Source: Phytophthora colocasiae (Eukaryota; Oomycota; Peronosporomycetes; Peronosporales; Peronosporaceae). From it: a DNA stretch of 64,000 bases. Below are positions 10,524-20,891 of the stretch, piece after piece. The stretch spans positions 558,001 through 622,000 of the forward strand of contig JAGKQI010000028.1 of the NCBI GenBank assembly GCA_018806915.1, in the 5' to 3' direction. Under the pieces are notes generated by a model. That model was not told where the DNA came from. It saw nothing but the letters and a program-made list of their open reading frames with translations, and did not search any database. The position numbers were made by a program, and so were the translations under genes. Positions within the stretch are counted from its first letter, which is position 1, and each line of letters opens with the position of its first letter.

Positions 10524-12532
10524 GAAGTTAGCACTGACTCTTCCGTAGTAGATTCTTCCTTTGGACTCGTGCCTCGCTCTCTAAACGGTTTAGGTTTCCG
10601 CGCGCTGGGTTCCTTTAACACCGTTCGTCCCACTACCTGCACGACTGACGATTTGAAATCGCGGTTAGCACGCTTGGCCTCTTCGGTCTTCTCGAGCGTC
10701 TCGCGGAACCATCCCTGCCAGTACTCAGGCGAATCGGCACCATCTGGGGACGCTCGCCGAGTACGCTCGACTACTTCGAGCGGGACGTCCAACAGAGAGG
10801 ACAGTTCCTCAGTAGAGGGCTCTCGTAAAGATGCTGCGTTCAACCGTATCCGTTCCATAGTATCAGCTTCATCCAAAGGGTGCAAACGATCCTCAATTTC
10901 TTTTTCGTATTCTTCTGACTCGCTGAAAATCTCCGTTCCATCCAGGTCACCAAGTGCCCTCTCACGATCCCTAGACTCGAGAACCTCAAGCTCCGCGTCC
11001 GTGAACAAGCAGTCGTTAGGGTCTTCCGCGGGTGACACGACGACCGCTCCGCCCCCTAACTCTGCCCGTTCCGTTACTGAATCCGCTCGCTCCTCCTCAA
11101 CTTCAGCACCAGGGGCGTCGAAGATGTCGAACGACAACTCCTCCTCCGACAGCTCGCCATCCCCGAGCACTTCCTCTTCCAGTAGGCCGTCATCGACAAC
11201 CTCTTCCAGCGTGTAGGCGGGCTCCGCCAACTCGCGAGTGGCTTTATTGCCCGCATCTACCTCATCGACGAACCGCACTGTCTTCCTTCGACGCTCACCG
11301 TTCTCTTCCTCGGGGGCATCTTCCTTTCTTTCCGCTCCTTTTTCTTCAATCTTCTTTTTCTTCTTTTGTCTCTTTTTCTCAGCATTCAGCGCGGTCTTCA
11401 CCGTCCCTCGCGGCTTCTTCTTTTCCTTCTTTTTCTCGTTCATCTCACTCTCCTTCACCACGGCAACCGTCTTCTCTTTCCCGAATTCCTCCTCAGCACG
11501 GTCACCGTTCGAGCCATTCGCCAGACAAGAGGAAGGAGTGGCTCGCTCCTCCCCTTCCTCACGTCCCCGTCAATTCCGAGGGGCCGCAGGCTGGGCCGCA
11601 GATCCAGCTGCCAATCCTTTCAAGGCAGCGATCGTCGGACACTGGGCCACTGGATGACCGTACTCTCCACAGAAGTAACACCGGAACCCTTGAGCGTTCG
11701 CGGGAGCTCCGTTCCGTCCTCCTAGTTGACCTCCATTATAGGGGAGCTCACACTCAGCTGCAACGTGACCATACTGATTACATGTACACCTCCGGCAAGT
11801 CATCGTCCTTCTCATACATGTAGCACGACCATGTCCCTTGTAGTAACATCGGCCACACACCGGTTCACCTTCCTGCGTACGGGTATCTTCAGCCATCCTG
11901 ATCCCACGATAGCTTCTGTTTCCGTCCCCAGTCGCAGGGGCGTTCCCTGCGGTAGTGGCAGCTACGGTCGACGACCGTCCTCGAGGTGACGAAGGTCGGG
12001 CCTTGCGCTCGTCCATGAGTTGCTGTTGCCAAAGTTGCTGCTGGGCCATGAACGTCTGTAACTGTTGAGTCAATGCGTCCACTGCGGACGACGAATGACC
12101 GTTCCTGTTACTCTCAGGAGCTCCGTCCGAGAACTCCTCGTCTTCCTCACTGGGCCGGTGCATATCCTTCGACATCAACCACTCACACGCCTCGGGAATG
12201 TCGCGGGCCGGGCTAGAATCCAAGGCAGCCAGCATCCGACGGTTCCTGAGACCTCGACGGAACAGTTTGTACCGCATCTGCGGGTTCGGATAGTCGAGCG
12301 AGTCGCACAAGTCCGTGACTCGATCGCCCCACTCTTCCACCGATTCACCTCTCTGTCTCTTAGTAGTATGCAACCGATCCCAAAGCTCGTCAGCCGTCCT
12401 ACTCAGGAATTGGTTGTGAAAGCGAACCCTGAGGGTGGCGAACGTTTTGATCCTGGAGTTACTCCACCACCGTTCCGCCTCTCTTCCTTTTAGCTTCTGA
12501 CGGAACACCAACAACCGTTCTCGGTCGGGCAA
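10442..12532 (-). pseudogene. gypsy B gag C-terminal half with zinc knuckles and a charged extension
   Basis: Capsid part LKGREAERWWSNSRIKTF and onward, then knuckles CGRCYYKGHGRATC and CYFCGEYGHPVAQC. An in-frame TGA (11570-11572, context TGACGG) follows PAAPRN; the same frame then stays open through a Lys/Glu-rich segment (KEKKKPRG, EEVVDDGLLEEEVLGDGELSEEEL) to 10442. Either the TGA is a C-to-T nonsense change of CGA or it is read through; the element's general decay favours mutation. A frameshift near 12553 separates this from the upstream capsid part. Confidence 0.75.
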
Positions 12533-12810
12533 CTGTCCCGTGTGTGCCTCGAACAGCTCCCAGAAGTCACCTTCTCCACAGTGGCCGTGTCTGAATAGAA
12601 CATAGGCAACACCTTCATCACGTTTGACATCTTCTGCGTTAGGTCGTAGATCCTGGGCGGCGGAGGCGGTCTAGGAACGCCATACCCACCACCGTACTGT
12701 CCGTAAGCCCCAGGGGGAGGCCCAACTAACACTCGTTGTCCGCCCAGCACAGTCCTCGTCGGCACAGGAGGGACAGTAGGCTGTCTCCATCCTTGTGTCG
12801 GCGCAGCGTA
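12533..12810 (-). pseudogene. gypsy B gag middle portion (3' side of the A insertion)
   Basis: Proline/glycine-rich YAAPTQGWRQPTVPPVPT, then the capsid start VMKVLPMFYSDTATVEK. It is joined through the CGTA duplication to the N-terminal Gag part at 41911, restoring SVPRTA-YAAPTQG across the element A insertion. A small frameshift after TVEK leads to the downstream gag frame. Confidence 0.75.
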
Positions 12811-14296
12811 TGTGGTGGAGCGGATCTGGCCAAAATCTGGTTGAGGCCGATCGCGATCGCCACTTGCGCCCAGACACCGACTGACGGAGGGGGTCCCCCG
12901 ATGATCCGTGATCTTGCTGCGTGTAGTGTTCACCTTGTGTACCCGTCGGTAGGCGGGTTACGCTCTTCCAGGTGACTTCTGAAGATGTCTTGGGACGAGA
13001 AGAATGTCTTGGGTGACGCAGGGGTGGTGAGATAGCGTGGGAATACTTCACTCTACCTCGGAGAGGTTGATCCGGGTCACAGGCGAGTTCTCGAGCCTTG
13101 ATCCGGTCGCCTGATCTTCGATCCAGGTCTTCCAAAGGTCCAATGTTGGGGATCTGATCCCTTCCTTTACGATGCTTGCCGCTTCCTATAGCGGGTGTCT
13201 TGATGGGTTGAGAGTCGACGAGATCGTCAGGCCAAGCAGCCAATTCCTTCCGATCCGTAGTTCGCACGTAAAGGATAGATCACTAGATAGGGTAAAACTG
13301 GCCAATGTATTATCCAGAATTAACCTCTATGCTAGATCTCTTCTCCTTACCTTCTTGATGCCGGGGGGCCAATGTAATTCCCAGTTCCGGTCTTGAACGA
13401 AGGCACTTGTGATGTCCAGAGCAAATTCGATTCTGTTTATGGTTATTCCTATGTCTACTAGTCCCATCCTCATCTGCTATCCTACGATCACCTGACATCC
13501 GGCTACACAGCTGCTCCTCCGATCTTCGATCTCGATCTCACCTAACCCTTGATCGCGATCTCGATCACCGATCTCGGTCATCGATCTCGATCATCGATCT
13601 TGATCACCGATCTCGATCTCGATTAACCGTCTTGATCAGCTGCTCTGAACAGTAGTCTTGACCGTAGCCTTGATCGGCCAGCTTGAACAATGATCCTGAT
13701 CGGCAATCTTCTCACTTGATCTCGTGTCTCCGCGTCACCGATATTTAAGATCGCGATCTCCCTATACTTGAGCATCGCTCCCCCCCGTGCGACTGATGCT
13801 GCCACCATTGTTCGAACCAGAAATCACCTCTTGGGATGGCCTCTGCATGACTGCTTCCTTGGGTACCCTTCGAGTCTCCTTCGGCTTAACACGGTGTGTA
13901 GCGTCGCTGATCCCGTGCAATGCACCCTGATCGTTGGATATCGACCCCTTTCTGCGGAGGCATCTCGCGATCAGGTCGTCGTCGGCCCACGGCAGATCGG
14001 GCCTGTCCTGATCTGCCGCTGCTTTGGTCTCCTTCTCCCCGGTGCTGAGCCACTACGTGAGACTTTACGGCGGGGCTCTCTGATCGCTTAGTCTCACCCG
14101 ATCAAGGCGTCATCCATCATTCACTTGCGGAGAGATCAAGGCGATTACCGATCCGGGTCCATTCGTCAGCCGTCATTCGCGCAATCTGGGGTCATCAGCC
14201 GGTATCTTGCTACGCCAGAGGCCCCTGTCGCTTGATCCGACTCTCTCCGGGCCTGACGTTGCCTTTTCCCGGATTTCTTATTCGCGCTTCACCACA
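12811..14296 (-). repeat. gypsy A 3' LTR (1486 bp)
   Basis: Near-identical to 40353-41910 apart from scattered substitutions (for example near 13018, 13851 and 14057) and a shorter run of a 12-bp GATC-containing repeat (about 13552-13626). On the plus strand it lies directly upstream of the antisense gene; a TATTTAAG sequence near 13743 could serve that strand, but this is weak. Confidence 0.92.
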
Positions 14297-14310
14297 TCCG
14301 CCCCCAGCCT
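14297..14310 (-). promoter_or_regulatory. gypsy A polypurine tract
   Basis: On the minus strand, AGGCTGGGGGCGGA directly precedes the 3' LTR start TGTGGTG, the expected position of the plus-strand primer. It confirms that A is transcribed from right to left. Confidence 0.75.
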
Positions 14311-14421
14311 GCAAGTTGGTCCGTCTCGGTCCACTTCAGGTCTCATTCTCCAATCTTCTGTTCAAGACACAAGTGACCCCACTGCACCTCGACCACCATC
14401 ACCCGACTTTCTCCGGCCCAC

Positions 14422-15639
14422 ATGAGTCAGCAAGGAAGTGATCCGGGGAGCGATTATCTGCCCACACCTCCCGACTCCCCAAGATCTCCTGACGGTCCGC
14501 CATCTCCCCACTCCGACATCTCGCGACGTTCGTCGGGTCCGGCTCCAGACCACGCGCGCCCGCTCTCATCCGATGAGGCTGGGCCGATGCCGGGCAGTCC
14601 AGGGCGGGATCGCCTGGTGCGCGAACGCGATCAGCTAAGTCGTGAAGCCATGGAACTTCGGGCGCATGTCGACGCCATGGAGCGGTTCCGGGCGGACCAG
14701 CAGGGCGAGATCGCGCGTCTGGAGCGCGAGATCGCTGATCTCGCGGAGGAAGCCTCTGATCTCGATGGATTGCGCGTGCAGGTTCACCAGCTCCGATCGG
14801 AACGCGACGAGTTCGCGCGGCGTCTCAACTCTGCCCAGGCAGACCTAGATCGAGCTACAGAGGACCGGGATCGTTTGACTGACGAGGTGGAACAAGCCAC
14901 TAACGAGATCCAGGATCTCCAGGCGGAAGCCCGGATCCATGCTTGCGATCTGGCTGAGGCGAAGCAAGACTCCGTCACCGCCAAGGCCAGCTACAACCGG
15001 ATCTCGGCTGATCTTGCACATCTCCAACTGGATTCCAGCCCCACGCCTTCGACCGGGGCTCCCACCCGATTGGCCCTGGCTGAGCGAGATCGAGCCTTGG
15101 CGGACTCCGCCCGAGCGACCGCTTCCCTGACCAGTATCGCTGCCGAACGTGACCTGGTCACCGATCAACTCGCCCACGCTAACTCCGAACTGAACCGAGT
15201 CACTTCGGAGCGGGATCGCCTACTCGTGGAACGAGACCAAGCGTTCGCAGATCGCGACAGAGCACAGACGGATCTCAGCACCGAGCGACAGCGATCCACT
15301 CGTCTAGGTACGCATATAGTCTAGATCCCCCTCCACCTGACCATGATCACTCATATTCTGTTTGTCGTAGAGGATGATCTGATCGGTACCCATGCCGAAG
15401 TGCAGGAGTTAGAAGCGAGTCTTCAAGCACTGCAGGAGAACTACGATCAGGCGGAAGATAACGTATGGGCGACTACCAACGTCCTGACCGAAATGGTGTC
15501 TCGGCTCCGCGCTGCTCAAGATGAACGGGGGGTCAAACGCGCTCTCAGTCCGCCCCCATCTCCCGCTACATCGCCCCCGCACAAGGCTTCGCGGACGGAG
15601 CCTCCCCCGACTGATCACGACGCGGCCACACCTGACGTT
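14422..15639 (+). CDS. antisense accessory gene of gypsy A, 5' part (coiled-coil protein)
   Basis: Plus-strand gene located between pol and the 3' LTR of A, thus antisense to the element. ATG at 14422 opens a Pro/Ser-rich N-terminus (YLPTPPDSPRSPDGPPSP) followed from about residue 75 by some 210 residues of charged heptads rich in RDR/ERD and Leu, typical of a long coiled coil. The frame closes at 15322, but splicing out 15308-15370 continues it as EDDLIGTHAEVQELEASLQ, again coiled coil, then a Ser/Pro segment to the codon where Copia D is inserted (duplication ACGTT). The continuation is at 20892. I do not recognise the protein; a structural or nucleic-acid-organising role is a guess. Confidence 0.7.
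15308..15370 (+). other. probable 63-bp intron in the antisense gene
   Basis: Starts GTACGCAT, contains a CTGACC branch-like motif at 15337-15342, and ends TTTGTCGTAG. Removing it joins ...RSTRL to EDDLIG in frame and extends the coiled coil, whereas the unspliced frame stops within five codons. Length and ends fit short oomycete introns. Confidence 0.6.
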
Positions 15640-15979
15640 TGTTGCAAAGCTGAAAGTCTCGTTTCAACTTCACTCGCTACATGAGGGTCGATGGAAGCCC
15701 TCAACTACTACATCAAGTGATTTCTCCCATTTCATACGCTCATACGAACAACACCGAAGGACAGACGACCATAACTAACCTCATTCAGGTCCGGATGAAG
15801 GATCCTGTGCGTATGGGGAGCACTGTCGTCACTCTTCCCACAGAGGAGACCCAAGGGTAGCAACCCTTGTGCATTCGTCGTTTTCTTTCTCTTTCTCACT
15901 TTTACCATCTAATACACAAACGTCTCCTAAACGACTACTGCTTTGTGTGTCTTCGGTCGGACTTCCTGCTAGTGCAATA
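15640..15979 (+). repeat. Copia D 5' LTR
   Basis: 340 bp, TGTTGCAAAG...AGTGCAATA; identical by eye to 20552-20891. Confidence 0.92.
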
Positions 15980-15991
15980 GGTTATGAGCCC
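15980..15991 (+). promoter_or_regulatory. Copia D primer-binding site
   Basis: GGTTATGAGCCC, the same half-tRNA initiator-Met match as in F and E. Here the ATG inside it opens only a very short frame (stop after a few codons); gag starts further down at 16118. Confidence 0.8.
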
Positions 15992-16117
15992 AATTGGCGG
16001 CTCCTTCTGAAGACTCGACTTCCGTTACAACATATCTGTGACGTGTGAAACCTGCGACGCGTGAGAATCTGCGACGTGTGACAACTTCAACCTGCACTCG
16101 CGCAGCGTCCGGGCAAT

Positions 16118-18655
16118 ATGATGAACCCCAACGAAACAAAACCAAGTCGCGTTCGCCGGAGCCTCGACGATGACATGGAAGCTGCCAGTGCAGAACCCAA
16201 CATTAAAACCGAAATCGACCCAGCTGATGTAGCCGAACTACATGCTGAGTTGCGCCAGCAGTCCGTGGCTGCAGCGCAAATGATGAAAGACCTAGACAGT
16301 ATCCGTGAGCAAATGGATCGTATGAGAACCGCCCACGCCCAACAACAACCTCAACTGGAGGCCGAAATCGCCGAGTTGCGGGCCCAGGCAGCTAAAACCC
16401 CCATGCTAATCGACGAGGTAGCGCAACTTAAAAGAGCCTTACAAGCAGCTCATGCCGGAGTAAATCCACCACCTCGACAACCTAAACTGAAAGACCTGAA
16501 CTGCCGCAAGTTTGGAGGACAAGAAGTATACCCGGGGCTTGGCTCTGGATTTGAATATTTCATCCTAGAATACGAGCAGGCCATCAGCACGGAATCCATG
16601 ATTAACAACTCGCGATGGACGTCTCAACTCAAGGCCTCCGTATTTGTCAACTTCCTAGAAGGAAAGGTTTCCCGATTCTTTCATGGAAACATAGCGCAAT
16701 GGCGCAGAGCTAAACCTAGTTTTAGCTATGATGACTTTAAGATGAAGCTGAAGTCGGAGTATGGCTGTAAGTTAAGCCAAATCCAGCTATGCAAACGACT
16801 AACATCTGGTAAACGGCCCCAAGACTCATGGACAGAATATCTGGATTACCTGAAGTATGTTGCCGGACTGATGAGTGGTGATCACAGCCTTTTAGTGTTG
16901 GAAACATTTTGCTCTTACGCGTGTCCTGATCTATCGAGTACTCTGATTTCCAAAATCGACCGTACTAACACTGACTACTTACTCGAAGTTGATCGCATCC
17001 TAGCACTACTGGTTGATTTGCGTGGTGACGGGCGAAAACGTGATCGTCCTGGTCGGCCTCCAACAGGAAACGAAAAGAAGAGCGGTAACCAGCAATCCAA
17101 CCCCAACCCACCCCAAGAATCCGGCCCCCGACAAACACAATCAAAACAAAACGGCCGAAACAACCAGAACCATGCTCTCTCAGCATCGGCAAAACCTGTT
17201 CAAAAGTTGATTTGTTACGTATGTGACAAAGAAGGCCACCGCGGCCCCGCCTGCCCAGATCTTAAGCGAGTCAAGGCCGCACTTAAACAGCAAGGCCAAG
17301 CACACAACATCACTGCTGACACGGATTCGATAACCACGAGTACAGATGATAACGAAGCACACCTGTGGTACGCTGCATCCAAGTCAACTCGAAATTCAGC
17401 ACCACCTGAGTGGATCCTGGATTCAGGAGCAACTCATCACATATGCGGTGATAAACGCATGCTCTTCGGCCTTGAGCCTGCACACCTGACAATCAACGTC
17501 GCGAACTCGCAAACCATCACTGCTACTCACAAAGGTAACTGTCTCCTTGAAACTACAGTAAACGGGACCAAGCACAAGATTCTACTCACAAATGTGTACT
17601 ACTGCGAGTCACTTCGGCGAAATCTAGTATCGCTAACTCAGCTCCACGCCCGTGGACTGACATTCAACTTCGCGGATCGATGCGCATTCTTATCTCCCGA
17701 CGGATCGATCATTGGAGAAGCAATCGAGCACAAAGGGCTGTGGATGATCGTTGCAGACACTATAGATGAACGCCGAGGAGATGCCCAAGCATTCTTTGTT
17801 GATGTTCCTGAAACTTCCCTGGAGCAGTGGCACGAACGTCTCGGGCATGTCAACTACCAGGACCTGTTGCGGATGGTCAACAAGAATCTGGCGAACGGTA
17901 TCTCTCTGACAAATAAGAAGGTCAAGTTTTGTATGGCCTGCGCTGAAGCCAAGCAATCGCGCAACAAACAGCCCGTCGTAGACACTTCTGACTCTGCCCC
18001 GACAGATGAAGTTGGAGCCGTCATATCAATGGACTTGAAGACGGACCTTCGTCCAGATAGAAATGGGCACCGTCACATCTTCACGATCGTGGATCACGCG
18101 TCAAATTACAACAAGATATATCTGCTCCATGCCAAAAGCGAAGCTTTTGACCGCTTTGTGGAATTTGCATCAGAATTCCAACGTCAGTACGACTTGAAGA
18201 TCAAGGTTATACGCTCCGATGGAGGGGGAGAATTCGCAAACCACAAATTCCAATCGTACGCCGCACAACACGGCATACGTCTCCAGGATACGCACCCCAA
18301 CACGTCTGCCTCCAACGGGAAAGCCGAACGTTTCCACCGGACATTGATGAACTCGGCACGAGCAATGCTGTGGGCATCGTCTCTTCCACAGCGATACTGG
18401 GGGGATGCAGTATTGTACGCATCATACATTCGAAATCGGATCCCGACACGCGCAAACGCCGACTACAAGTCACCCCTGCACGTACTAACTGGAAAACAAC
18501 CACGAGTCTCGCATATTTTGCGGTTTGGATCCAAGTGTACTGTGCACGTTCAACACAAGAAAGGCCGCAGCCTAGCTAAAAGAGCTGAAAAGGCTATCGT
18601 GGTCGGCATATCGTCCACCCAGAAAGGCTACTTCCTGCTGTTACCACGAACGTAG
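16118..18655 (+). CDS. Copia D Gag-protease-integrase polyprotein
   Basis: 845 residues. N-terminal coiled-coil segment (about 35-115), capsid region (LKDLNCRKFGGQEVYPGLG near 127), CCHC knuckle CYVCDKEGHRGPAC near 367, protease [15 protein letters not shown] near 432, pre-integrase zinc finger HERLGHVNYQDLL...CMACAEAK near 572-612, and the integrase core with D639, D701 (IRSDGGGEF) and E737 (NGKAERFHR), that is D,D-35-E. The integrase C-terminal part ends at LLLPRT followed by a stop. In related elements this would continue into RT, so the stop probably results from an indel at about 18645 rather than being the natural end. The protein assembles particles, processes itself and inserts the cDNA. 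Confidence 0.9.
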   Translation: MMNPNETKPSRVRRSLDDDMEAASAEPNIKTEIDPADVAELHAELRQQSVAAAQMMKDLDSIREQMDRMRTAHAQQQPQLEAEIAELRAQAAKTPMLIDEVAQLKRALQAAHAGVNPPPRQPKLKDLNCRKFGGQEVYPGLGSGFEYFILEYEQAISTESMINNSRWTSQLKASVFVNFLEGKVSRFFHGNIAQWRRAKPSFSYDDFKMKLKSEYGCKLSQIQLCKRLTSGKRPQDSWTEYLDYLKYVAGLMSGDHSLLVLETFCSYACPDLSSTLISKIDRTNTDYLLEVDRILALLVDLRGDGRKRDRPGRPPTGNEKKSGNQQSNPNPPQESGPRQTQSKQNGRNNQNHALSASAKPVQKLICYVCDKEGHRGPACPDLKRVKAALKQQGQAHNITADTDSITTSTDDNEAHLWYAASKSTRNSAPPEWILDSGATHHICGDKRMLFGLEPAHLTINVANSQTITATHKGNCLLETTVNGTKHKILLTNVYYCESLRRNLVSLTQLHARGLTFNFADRCAFLSPDGSIIGEAIEHKGLWMIVADTIDERRGDAQAFFVDVPETSLEQWHERLGHVNYQDLLRMVNKNLANGISLTNKKVKFCMACAEAKQSRNKQPVVDTSDSAPTDEVGAVISMDLKTDLRPDRNGHRHIFTIVDHASNYNKIYLLHAKSEAFDRFVEFASEFQRQYDLKIKVIRSDGGGEFANHKFQSYAAQHGIRLQDTHPNTSASNGKAERFHRTLMNSARAMLWASSLPQRYWGDAVLYASYIRNRIPTRANADYKSPLHVLTGKQPRVSHILRFGSKCTVHVQHKKGRSLAKRAEKAIVVGISSTQKGYFLLLPRT

Positions 18656-18960
18656 AGGTTTACTACAAGTCCGGACGTTCAAAACGTGAATAAGTTGGAT
18701 ATCTCCAGTCCAGAGACAGCTGAAGTACTAAACCGTCTTCATGAAGAAGAAGATAATCCTCAGGATAAACCGACTTCAGACTCAAATACCGACTCGGAAA
18801 TCGATGCAGATACCGAAGAAGGTGTTCATGAAGACCATGGTCGTCCAATTTCTGCTGGCGTGCTGCGCCGAGTCTTCGGGAGGCGACAGCCAGAAAAGCC
18901 GGCAGATTTCGAGTTACCACAGTCTTTATCGACGCATTTGCCGGACCGGCTTACGCACTT
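18656..18960 (+). pseudogene. Copia D integrase-RT linker with frame breaks
   Basis: Coding remnants in changing frames: TNVEVYYKSGRSKRE right after the integrase stop, then an acidic linker (EEEDNPQDKPTSDSNTDSE) in another frame (18686-18961), and finally GPAYALLTIRASDHVKEP in the RT frame. At least two small indels are needed to join integrase to RT. Either the element is defective or the assembly has errors here. Confidence 0.7.
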
Positions 18961-20565
18961 TTGACCATTCGCGCGTCGGACCATGTTAAAGAGCCCCGCA
19001 CTGTTGACGAAGCCATGCGCAGCGAATACTGGACCCAGTGGAAAGCAGCCATGGAAAAAGAACTGGCTGACCTACAAGCAAATGGTACCTGGGAATTGGT
19101 CGAGACACCTACCGATGCCAACGTTGTGACATCTAAATGGGTGTACAAGATTAAGTTTGCGAGCAACGGCGAGCTGGAGAGGTTCAAAGCTCGACTGGTT
19201 GCCCGAGGTTTTACGCAGAAATTTGGTGTGGACTTTGAAGCAACGTTCGCGCCCGTGCTTAAAATCTCCAGTCTCCGACTTATCACAGCACTTGCGGCTA
19301 TCTGGAAAGCCAAGCTTTTGCAAGGTGATGTGCCTAATGCTTATTTGAAGTCTGACATCGACAAGAAAATTTACCTGAAGCCACCAAAGGGAACTCCTGG
19401 AGCCGACGGGAATATGTCCTGGTTACTTCTCAAAGGTCTCTATGGGCTAAAGCAAAGTGGCAAGCTCTGGAATGACCTAATCGATGCGTTTCTCAAGGCG
19501 GAAGGTTTTTCGAGAAGCAAGATCGACCCGTGTATCTATTTCATGAGGCGTGATGGAAATCTCTGCGTTCTCGGCCTCTACGTCGATGATGTGCTGGTAG
19601 TAAGCCAAAGCGACAAGCTATCGGAGGTCGTGATGTCACGCCTCGCTCAGCGTTTCAATATCAAGAACCTGGGGGAAGCTCAAAAGTGCCTAGGCATTTG
19701 GATTAATCGCACCACGGATGGCATCTCCCTGCACCAACAACAATCGACAATCGACCTGCTGGAAAAGTTCGACATGGTAAACTGCAAACCCGTCGCGACC
19801 CCCATGGATGTCCACCATCAGTTCTTTGATGAATCCGGTGACGCATTTCACGACAGCAACCAGTATCGTGAAGCTATCGGAAGCCTTCTTTGGCTATCAA
19901 ATTGCACTCGACCTGACATCACGGTTGCAACAAACACTCTATCGCGCTTCGTGTCGTGTCCGTCTTTGACGCACTGGAACGGGGTGAAGCGGATTCTACG
20001 CTATTTGAAGGTCACTTCCAACATTGGACTATTCTACAAATTCGGCAGCGGCACTTCGACGAAATTGCAGCCTATCGTTTACTCCGACGCAAACTGGGCC
20101 GGTGACTCACTGACAGCGAAATCGACAAGCGGCTCCTTCCTCCAGATCAATGGCATGACAATTTCCTGGTTTTCGAGGAAACAAACCACAGTTTCCCTAT
20201 CCACTATGGAAGCAGAATACGTTGCAGCATGCTCTGCTGTTCAAGACTGCATCTCAATCAACCAACTGCTTCAAGAAATCGGCCTACTACACGACAACGA
20301 CTCAACACTACTCCGTGTGGACAACCAGTCAGCAATAAAATCGATGGAAAATCCCATTACGACTCAGCGTACGCGTCACCTCGCTATCAAGTATCATTTT
20401 GTACGAGACGCAATTTCCAGGAAGCAAGTTCGCGTTGAATACTGCCCCACTCAACAACAAATTGCTGACATTTTCACCAAGGCCACCGATCGCATTATCT
20501 TTGGTCGCCTGTGGGGCATGCTCCGGCTCGGAAGCTTCACTCAAGGGGGAGTGTTGCAAAGCTGA
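18961..20565 (+). CDS. Copia D reverse transcriptase-RNase H
   Basis: 534 residues. RT begins with the conserved TWELVETP...SKWVYKIKFASNGELERFKARLV, contains FAPVLKISSLRLITALAA, KGLYGLKQSGKLWNDLI and the catalytic YVDDVLV near residue 207; the copia RNase H has YSDANWAGDSLTAKSTSG, STMEAEYVAACSAVQD and DNQSAI near residue 454. It ends 14 bases inside the 3' LTR (GGVLQS then stop), which is common in copia elements. The first ATG (18961) is probably not a natural start; the frame is open upstream to about 18930 and belongs to the polyprotein. Confidence 0.88.
   Translation: MTIRASDHVKEPRTVDEAMRSEYWTQWKAAMEKELADLQANGTWELVETPTDANVVTSKWVYKIKFASNGELERFKARLVARGFTQKFGVDFEATFAPVLKISSLRLITALAAIWKAKLLQGDVPNAYLKSDIDKKIYLKPPKGTPGADGNMSWLLLKGLYGLKQSGKLWNDLIDAFLKAEGFSRSKIDPCIYFMRRDGNLCVLGLYVDDVLVVSQSDKLSEVVMSRLAQRFNIKNLGEAQKCLGIWINRTTDGISLHQQQSTIDLLEKFDMVNCKPVATPMDVHHQFFDESGDAFHDSNQYREAIGSLLWLSNCTRPDITVATNTLSRFVSCPSLTHWNGVKRILRYLKVTSNIGLFYKFGSGTSTKLQPIVYSDANWAGDSLTAKSTSGSFLQINGMTISWFSRKQTTVSLSTMEAEYVAACSAVQDCISINQLLQEIGLLHDNDSTLLRVDNQSAIKSMENPITTQRTRHLAIKYHFVRDAISRKQVRVEYCPTQQQIADIFTKATDRIIFGRLWGMLRLGSFTQGGVLQS
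20542..20551 (+). promoter_or_regulatory. Copia D polypurine tract
   Basis: AAGGGGGAG directly before the 3' LTR start TGTTGC. Confidence 0.75.
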
Positions 20566-20891
20566 AAGTCTCGTTTCAACTTCACTCGCTACATGAGGGT
20601 CGATGGAAGCCCTCAACTACTACATCAAGTGATTTCTCCCATTTCATACGCTCATACGAACAACACCGAAGGACAGACGACCATAACTAACCTCATTCAG
20701 GTCCGGATGAAGGATCCTGTGCGTATGGGGAGCACTGTCGTCACTCTTCCCACAGAGGAGACCCAAGGGTAGCAACCCTTGTGCATTCGTCGTTTTCTTT
20801 CTCTTTCTCACTTTTACCATCTAATACACAAACGTCTCCTAAACGACTACTGCTTTGTGTGTCTTCGGTCGGACTTCCTGCTAGTGCAATA
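20552..20891 (+). repeat. Copia D 3' LTR
   Basis: 340 bp, same sequence as 15640-15979, followed by the ACGTT duplication. Confidence 0.92.

Larger units (their letters stand above)
15640..20891 (+). mobile_element. Copia D (complete Ty1/copia retrotransposon)
   Basis: Two 340-bp LTRs that I read as identical, 5-bp duplication ACGTT (15635-15639, 20892-20896), a primer site directly after the 5' LTR and a polypurine tract before the 3' LTR. The internal order is gag-protease-integrase, then RT-RNase H. Identical LTRs mean a recent insertion. It split the antisense gene of element A in a GTT codon. The coding region has frame breaks only between integrase and RT. Confidence 0.92.

Noticed and set aside
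10488..11823. Ser/Pro/Arg-rich plus-strand open frames
   Set aside because: They lie opposite the charged gag extension of B; low-complexity complement of Glu/Lys codons, not a gene.
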